The notes under the pieces: model-generated
Told to the model about the DNA's origin: nothing
The model's database searches: none
The model's input: the letters and a program-made list of their open reading frames with translations, nothing else
DNA from: Spirochaetaceae bacterium
GTDB lineage: Bacteria; Spirochaetota; Spirochaetia; Treponematales; Breznakiellaceae
Reading direction: 5' to 3'
Length of the DNA stretch: 9,520 nt
Assembly (NCBI GenBank): GCA_031268255.1
Contig: JAIRXO010000020.1
Coordinates: 1-9,520 of the forward strand
Position numbers and translations under genes: made by a program
Shown: piece after piece, positions 5,475 through 9,520 of the stretch
How positions within the stretch are numbered: the stretch's first letter is position 1
Layout of the letters: each line of letters starts with the position of its first letter

Positions 5475-7172
5475 ATGAATACACTATCCATAAAGAAGGG
5501 CGGCCTGACGCGCCTTGGGGCCCTCGTTCCGGCGGCGCTGCTCCTCCTTGCCTCCTGCACCACGGACCACGCCGTCTCGCCAGAGACGCCCCCGGAAAGG
5601 GAGAAGCCGCCCCTGGTTCCCCAGGAAGCGCCAGAGGGCCGGCCAGGTATACAGGACCGTACCGAACTGAGCGTGGCCTTTTCCTCAGGCAGGATGGAAC
5701 TTGATTTCCGCAAATCCTATCTCGCCAACGAAGCCCAGCTTTTTACCGCCCTGTATGAGGGCCTTTTTTCCTATCACCCCTTTACCATGGAACCGGTCCC
5801 CGCCCTGGCCTCGGCGTGGAAACTTTCGGATGACAAAAAGGTCTGGACCTTTACCATACGGGAAAACGCCAGGTACTGGAACGGCGACCCCGTGCTGGCC
5901 GGCCATTTCCGCAGCGCGTGGCTTTCGCTCCTGGACCCGAAAAAAGACTCGCCCTACTCTTCCCTCTTTGACCTTATCAAGGGCGCGAGGGAATACCGCC
6001 TTAATATACAGAGCGACCCGGACGAAGTGGGCATAACGGTCCCCGACAGCCGCACACTGGTCGTAACGCTTAACGCGCCGGCGTCGTTTTTTCCGAGTAT
6101 GCTCTGCCATCACTCCTTCAGCCCCATACACCCTTCCATGACCGCCGAGGAGGACTGGTCGGCAAGGCCGCCCCTTTCAAACGGGCCCTTTTATATTATT
6201 GAACAGAACGCCGAACGCATGATACTTTCCAAAAACGAACTGTACTGGGACAGCGCGCGGGTGAGCCTCAAGAGCCTTGTCATACGCTTTTCTGACAGCG
6301 CCGAAGAAGCCGCGTCGTTCTGGAATTCGGGCGAGGCCCGCTGGATAAGCGGCGATGTTGACGTAACGGCCCTGCGGGACCAGAGCGGCCTCATGGTAAA
6401 CGCCATGTTTGCCACCCACTATTACTTCATACGCTCGGACAGGGAACCCTGGACCGATTACCGTATCAGGAAAGCCCTGTCCGTTTCCCTGCCCTGGGCG
6501 GAAATACGGGAAGGCCACTACCTCCCCGCCAAAACCCTTATCTACCCCATACCCGGGTATCCGAAAGTAGCGGGTGTCGAGGAAAGGGACCTCACCGAGG
6601 CAAAACGCCTGCTGGAAGAAGCCGGTTACCCACTCGGCCAGGGGCTCCCCGAACTGGTGATACGCCTTACCCCTTCGGAAGAAGCCGGACGCATAGGGGG
6701 CCTCATGGCTTCAACCTGGAAGGAAGAACTGGGCATCAGGGTCAGGGTAGAAGTCATCCCCTTTGAACGCTACTTTGAATCCCTCAAGCAGGGCGGCTAC
6801 GACGTAGGCTCATCAACCTGGATAGGCGATTTTGCCGACCCCTATACCTTCCTCCAGATGTGGTGCAGAAATTCAAACCTTAACGACGCCAAATACAGCG
6901 ATGATGAATATGAACAGCTCATCGAACGATCCATGGGCGCCGAAGGGGAAGAACGCTGGAAACTCCTTGCCGAAGCAGAGGAACTGCTCCTCGACCGGGG
7001 CGCCGTACTCCCCATCTCCTACAGCCCCGCGCTTAACATCATCGACATGGACGAGATAGACGGCTGGTTCCCCAACGCGCTCAATATACACCCCTTTAAG
7101 TATTTTTCGTTTAAGGCATTCAGGCCCCTGCCCGGCGTGGTGCGCTCCGGACCAGGGACCGCAAAGGGCTGA
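5475..7172 (+). CDS. Peptide-type ABC transporter substrate-binding lipoprotein (OppA/DppA family)
   Basis: This is an extracytoplasmic solute-binding protein of family 5 (SBP_bac_5), which captures oligopeptides or similar ligands and delivers them to an ABC permease. From ATG 5475 it has 565 residues, close to E. coli OppA. The signal peptide ends LLLLASC with the lipidated cysteine at residue 28, followed by a proline- and glutamate-rich tether of about 30 residues. The family signature is clear: LYEGLFSYHP and PALASAW near 93-115, VWTFTIRENARYWNGDPV near 123-140, YRIRKALSVSLPW near 329-341, and YDVGSSTWIGDFADPYTFLQ near 442-461. An alternative start at 5457 adds MTKDAS. It follows a helical protein gene with essentially no gap. 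No permease or ATPase genes are nearby, so it depends on a transporter encoded elsewhere. The family is certain; peptide specificity is inferred. Confidence 0.95.
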   Translation: MNTLSIKKGGLTRLGALVPAALLLLASCTTDHAVSPETPPEREKPPLVPQEAPEGRPGIQDRTELSVAFSSGRMELDFRKSYLANEAQLFTALYEGLFSYHPFTMEPVPALASAWKLSDDKKVWTFTIRENARYWNGDPVLAGHFRSAWLSLLDPKKDSPYSSLFDLIKGAREYRLNIQSDPDEVGITVPDSRTLVVTLNAPASFFPSMLCHHSFSPIHPSMTAEEDWSARPPLSNGPFYIIEQNAERMILSKNELYWDSARVSLKSLVIRFSDSAEEAASFWNSGEARWISGDVDVTALRDQSGLMVNAMFATHYYFIRSDREPWTDYRIRKALSVSLPWAEIREGHYLPAKTLIYPIPGYPKVAGVEERDLTEAKRLLEEAGYPLGQGLPELVIRLTPSEEAGRIGGLMASTWKEELGIRVRVEVIPFERYFESLKQGGYDVGSSTWIGDFADPYTFLQMWCRNSNLNDAKYSDDEYEQLIERSMGAEGEERWKLLAEAEELLLDRGAVLPISYSPALNIIDMDEIDGWFPNALNIHPFKYFSFKAFRPLPGVVRSGPGTAKG

Positions 7173-7184
7173 GGCCGCCCCTTG

Positions 7185-7230
7185 AATAAGGCGGGAAAGA
7201 AAACTTCTTATCGCGGCGCCCCGCCTTATT
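7185..7230. terminator. 11-bp perfect inverted repeat between oppA-like gene and carD
   Basis: AATAAGGCGGG (7185-7195) pairs perfectly with CCCGCCTTATT (7220-7230). The 24-base loop holds a smaller hairpin, AAGAA-AAC-TTCTT (7197-7209). It lies 12 bases past the stop of the peptide-binding gene and probably limits read-through, but no T-run follows the right arm. The arm overlaps the candidate -35 of carD, so a regulatory role is also possible. Confidence 0.55.
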
Positions 7231-7257
7231 GTGGAAACCTTGTTTTCGTGCTATAGT
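7229..7257 (+). promoter_or_regulatory. Candidate promoter of the carD-ispD-ispF-nth operon
   Basis: TTGTGG (7229-7234) and TATAGT (7252-7257) are separated by exactly 17 bases, close to the housekeeping sigma factor consensus. The start of transcription would fall about 7264, one or two bases before the carD ATG at 7266, predicting a leaderless mRNA. There is no good Shine-Dalgarno before that ATG. Confidence 0.5.
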
Positions 7258-7265
7258 AAACGGCA

Positions 7266-7763
7266 ATGAGCAAAGCTAAACCCTTTCAGGTAAACCAGAA
7301 AATCGTATACCCAAGCCAGGGAGTCGGGGTTGTTACCGCTGTCCAGGACAAGGTCTTTAAGAACCAAAAAATTCCCTATTACATGATTTATCTTGAAGTT
7401 TCCGACATGACCATCATGGTTCCGGTAGGCAAGGCCGAAGAACTGGGCATACGGCCCATAGTCCACAAGGATCAGGCCCTCAAGGCGCTGAATCTCATCG
7501 GCGAAGAGTACGAACCCATTCCGTCCGACTGGAAACTCCGTTATCAGATGAATCTTGATCTCCTTAAAAAAGGGAGCGTCATGGATATAGCCACCATAGT
7601 CCGTTCCCTCTACCACAGGAGCAAGGTCAAGGAACTGCCCATACTGGAACGCAAGCTCTACGATTCGGCACTCAAACTTCTCGAAGATGAAATTTCCTTT
7701 TCCCTTAAAAAACCAAAGGATGAAGTTGAATCCCTGATCTTTGCCCGTCTGGAATCAAGGTAG
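7266..7763 (+). CDS. carD: CarD/CdnL-family RNA polymerase-binding transcription regulator
   Basis: CarD-type proteins bind the RNA polymerase beta subunit and stabilise the open promoter complex, often at rRNA and other housekeeping promoters. The 165-residue length is typical. Residues 8-65 form the Tudor-like polymerase-interacting domain shared with Mfd (IVYPSQGVGVV, then YYMIYLEVSDMTIMVPVGKA). Residues 70-165 form the helical DNA-binding part, with Trp89 in PSDWKLRY at the place of the tryptophan that CarD proteins insert at the upstream edge of the bubble. The ATG is the first possible start, since an in-frame TAA lies just upstream, and it lacks a clear Shine-Dalgarno. It is the first gene of a packed unit with ispD four bases downstream. 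Identification rests on motifs and length; its target promoters are not known. Confidence 0.93.
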   Translation: MSKAKPFQVNQKIVYPSQGVGVVTAVQDKVFKNQKIPYYMIYLEVSDMTIMVPVGKAEELGIRPIVHKDQALKALNLIGEEYEPIPSDWKLRYQMNLDLLKKGSVMDIATIVRSLYHRSKVKELPILERKLYDSALKLLEDEISFSLKKPKDEVESLIFARLESR

Positions 7764-7767
7764 TCCC

Positions 7768-8469
7768 ATGACTGCCGCGCTTATCTGTGCAGCAGGTTCG
7801 TCAACCCGCATGGGGGGCGTTAAAAAGGAATACCAGGTTCTTCCCGGGGCTTTTGACGGCAAAAAGCGGCCCCTCACCGTGCTGGGCGCATCGGCGGCGG
7901 CCTTTGCCGCGCTTCCCGAAATAGGCGTCATCGTCATAACCATTCCCCCTTCTTCCTCCCAAAAAGAAGCGGAAGCTGCCCTGGGGGAACTCCCGGACGG
8001 AGGGACGCCTGTTTTTTTTGTACACGGCGGCCCCACGCGCCGCGCCTCGGTACATCTTGCCCTTGAGTTCCTCAAGGACCACGAGCCGTCCCTGGTGCTT
8101 ATCCATGACGGCGCGCGCCCCTGGGTCAGCGGAAAACTCATACGGAGCGTCATCAGCGCCGTTACGAGATACGGCTCGGCGTTGCCCCTGCTTCCCCTGG
8201 GGGAAACCCCAAAGGAAATAGACAGCTCGGGCTTTGTGGTCCGCCATCTGAGGCGGGCCTCGATAGCCGCCGCCCAGACCCCCCAGGGTTTTCGCTTTCC
8301 CGACATACTCAGGGCCCACGAACTTGCCGCGAAAAAAGAACAGGAAGGTTTTGAATACACCGATGACGCGGAGGTTTGGGGAGAATTTATAGGGAAGGTC
8401 GCCGGTGTTCCCGGTGAAAGAACCAACAAAAAAATTACCTTTCCCGAAGATTTGGAAGGGGAACCATGA
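7768..8469 (+). CDS. ispD: 2-C-methyl-D-erythritol 4-phosphate cytidylyltransferase
   Basis: IspD joins CTP and 2-C-methylerythritol 4-phosphate to form CDP-methylerythritol in the MEP isoprenoid pathway; it is cytoplasmic. Starting at ATG 7768 it has 233 residues, the usual size. The nucleotide-binding N-terminus reads AALICAAGSSTRMGG then KKEY (Arg14, Lys20 in the catalytic positions). VLIHDGARPW lies at 110-119, AAAQTPQGFRF at 167-177, YTDDAEVW at 197-204 and TNKKITFPED at 219-228, all family hallmarks. AAGG at 7757-7760, within the end of carD, is a well-spaced Shine-Dalgarno and supports this start over a TTG at 7741. Its stop overlaps the ispF start by ATGA. It is a stand-alone enzyme, not the fused IspD-IspF form found in some bacteria. 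Confidence 0.95.
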   Translation: MTAALICAAGSSTRMGGVKKEYQVLPGAFDGKKRPLTVLGASAAAFAALPEIGVIVITIPPSSSQKEAEAALGELPDGGTPVFFVHGGPTRRASVHLALEFLKDHEPSLVLIHDGARPWVSGKLIRSVISAVTRYGSALPLLPLGETPKEIDSSGFVVRHLRRASIAAAQTPQGFRFPDILRAHELAAKKEQEGFEYTDDAEVWGEFIGKVAGVPGERTNKKITFPEDLEGEP

Positions 8470-8966
8470 TCCGCGCCGGAGTGGGCAGGGACCTTCACCG
8501 TCTGGCAAAGGGCAGGCGCTTTTTGCTCGGCGGAATCGAGATTCCCTTTGACAAAGGCGAACTGGGCCACTCGGACGGCGATGTCCTCGCCCACGCGGTA
8601 AGCGACGCGCTGCTCGGCGCGGCGGCCCTCGCCGACATAGGGGAACTCTTTCCTCCCTCTGATCCGGCATGGAAGGACGCTGATTCACTTACGCTCCTCA
8701 AAGAAGTCTGTCAAAAAGTCCGGGAAGCGGGCTGGCGCCTTGTAAACCTTGACTGTGTAGTCGTCGCGGAAGAACCCAAGCTGCTTCCCTACAGGGAAGC
8801 GATACGGTCATCCCTTGCTTCGGTCCTCGGCGTTGAGACCGGAGCGGTATTTGTCAAGGGAAAAACCAACGAGGGCCTCGGCCCCCTCGGATCAGGCGAA
8901 GCCGTAGAAGCCCTGGCCATCTGCCTCCTTGAAAGGCCGCAAGCGCCAAAGGATGGTGAAGCATGA
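8466..8966 (+). CDS. ispF: 2-C-methyl-D-erythritol 2,4-cyclodiphosphate synthase
   Basis: IspF converts CDP-methylerythritol 2-phosphate to the 2,4-cyclodiphosphate with release of CMP, two steps after IspD in the MEP pathway (IspE acts between them and is not in the window). The family is a metal-dependent trimer. At 166 residues it is slightly longer than the usual 157-160. Metal ligands are evident as Asp9 and His11 in GRDLHRL and His43 in the GHSDGDVLAHAVSDALLGA block. Further hallmarks are DIGELFP near 57-63, KDADS near 70, and the C-terminal KGKTNEGLG at about 131-139 followed by GSGEA. A purine-rich GGAAGGGG lies just before the ATG. The start overlaps the ispD stop (ATGA) and its own stop overlaps the next start in the same way, suggesting translational coupling. 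Confidence 0.96.
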   Translation: MIRAGVGRDLHRLAKGRRFLLGGIEIPFDKGELGHSDGDVLAHAVSDALLGAAALADIGELFPPSDPAWKDADSLTLLKEVCQKVREAGWRLVNLDCVVVAEEPKLLPYREAIRSSLASVLGVETGAVFVKGKTNEGLGPLGSGEAVEALAICLLERPQAPKDGEA

Positions 8967-9520
8967 AATCAACACAGGGCCCTGACTGGGAAAAAATCTT
9001 CCGTTCCCTTAAAGCATGGCGGAAGCAACCGCAAAAGACAGGCACATCAGCTTCCGGGACCGGCGAAAATTTTGGCGGCGACCCTTCGGTAAGCACAGTG
9101 GCCGAAGTCTTTAACCAGGACCCCTGGGCGGTGCTTGCCTCAACCATCATAAGCCTGAGAACCAAGGACGAAGTTACCATGCTCAGTTCCCGCGCGCTTT
9201 TGGACAAGGCCCCAAACCCCCGGAAACTCCTGGCCCTTGACGAAAACACCATAGCCCGTCTCATCTATCCCGCCGGGTTTTACCGGACAAAGGCGGCATC
9301 CTTAAAAAAAATAGCCGCCATTCTGATAGACGACTATGACGGCGAAGTCCCCGCCGATATGGAAAAACTCCTTGCCCTCCCCGGCGTAGGAAGAAAAACC
9401 GCCAACCTTGTCCTGACCGAAGCCTTTAACAAGGAAGGCCTCTGCGTCGATGTCCATGTGCACCGCATCAGCAACCGCAACGGCTGGGTAACAACACGCA
9501 ATCCCGAAGAAACGGAAATG
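8963..9520 (+). CDS. nth: Endonuclease III-like DNA glycosylase/AP lyase, 3' end missing
   Basis: Endonuclease III removes oxidised pyrimidines from DNA and cuts the strand at the resulting abasic site in base excision repair. The window shows 186 residues with no stop. The helix-hairpin-helix motif LLALPGVGRKTANLVL at 136-151 contains Lys145, matching the catalytic Lys120 of E. coli Nth, and Asp163 in VDVHVHRISNR matches Asp138. IISLRTKDEVT at 62-72 corresponds to the segment after the first core helices. About 20 more residues than in E. coli Nth precede this core (Gly/Ser/Thr-rich, roughly 22-44). The C-terminal iron-sulphur cluster region falls outside the window. The start overlaps the ispF stop (ATGA), with AAAGGA nine bases upstream. 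Family confidence is high; the exact subfamily is open. Confidence 0.92.
   Translation, partial: MKSTQGPDWEKIFRSLKAWRKQPQKTGTSASGTGENFGGDPSVSTVAEVFNQDPWAVLASTIISLRTKDEVTMLSSRALLDKAPNPRKLLALDENTIARLIYPAGFYRTKAASLKKIAAILIDDYDGEVPADMEKLLALPGVGRKTANLVLTEAFNKEGLCVDVHVHRISNRNGWVTTRNPEETEM

Noticed and set aside
7755..8688. Two long minus-strand frames (279 and 295 codons) opposite ispD and ispF
   Set aside because: The plus strand holds unmistakable IspD and IspF motifs. The minus frames are Arg/Ser/Pro-rich shadows.
1..9520. CRISPR arrays, tRNA or rRNA genes, insertion sequences
   Set aside because: No spaced direct repeats, no tRNA cloverleaf pattern, no rRNA-like stretch and no transposase motifs were seen on either strand.

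Overview
The window looks like chromosomal DNA from a spirochaete, most likely a fairly G+C-rich Treponema such as a termite-gut or other host-associated lineage. The genus call is inference. It rests on three predicted lipoproteins with short, relaxed lipoboxes, a CarD-type regulator directly upstream of ispD and ispF, and an orphan lipoprotein peptide-binding protein. No phage, transposase, CRISPR, rRNA or tRNA genes are visible.

Layout. (1) 1-1824, plus strand: the C-terminal 607 codons of a transmembrane chemoreceptor, cut by the window's left edge. (2) 1825-2073: a convergent intergenic region without a credible gene. It is packed with four hairpins, all with three-base loops closed by a C-G pair, plus a 9-bp long-range inverted repeat and a perfect TATAAT. 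(3) 2074-3988, minus strand: two unrecognised lipoprotein genes in an apparent operon. (4) 3989-4053: a 65-bp divergent promoter region with a 6+6 palindrome. (5) 4054-7172, plus strand: a largely helical protein of unknown function, followed almost without a gap by an OppA/DppA-family solute-binding lipoprotein. (6) 7173-7265: an 11-bp inverted repeat and a good promoter candidate. (7) 7266-9520, plus strand: carD, ispD, ispF and the start of an endonuclease III gene, tightly packed. The two last junctions are 4-base ATGA overlaps.

How the genes fit together. ispD and ispF encode two enzymes of the methylerythritol phosphate isoprenoid pathway, here as separate overlapping genes. CarD should act at RNA polymerase and sits first in that operon, with a DNA repair glycosylase downstream. 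The chemoreceptor and the peptide-binding lipoprotein are envelope sensing and uptake parts. No permease, ATPase or che genes are in the window.

The most interesting signals are the hairpin cluster at 1890-2073 and an apparent rule that the first gene of each transcription unit lacks a Shine-Dalgarno sequence and has a -10-like box almost touching its ATG, while most internal genes have a clear Shine-Dalgarno. I did not find a convincing new multi-gene system; the hairpin cluster is the best candidate for something undescribed.
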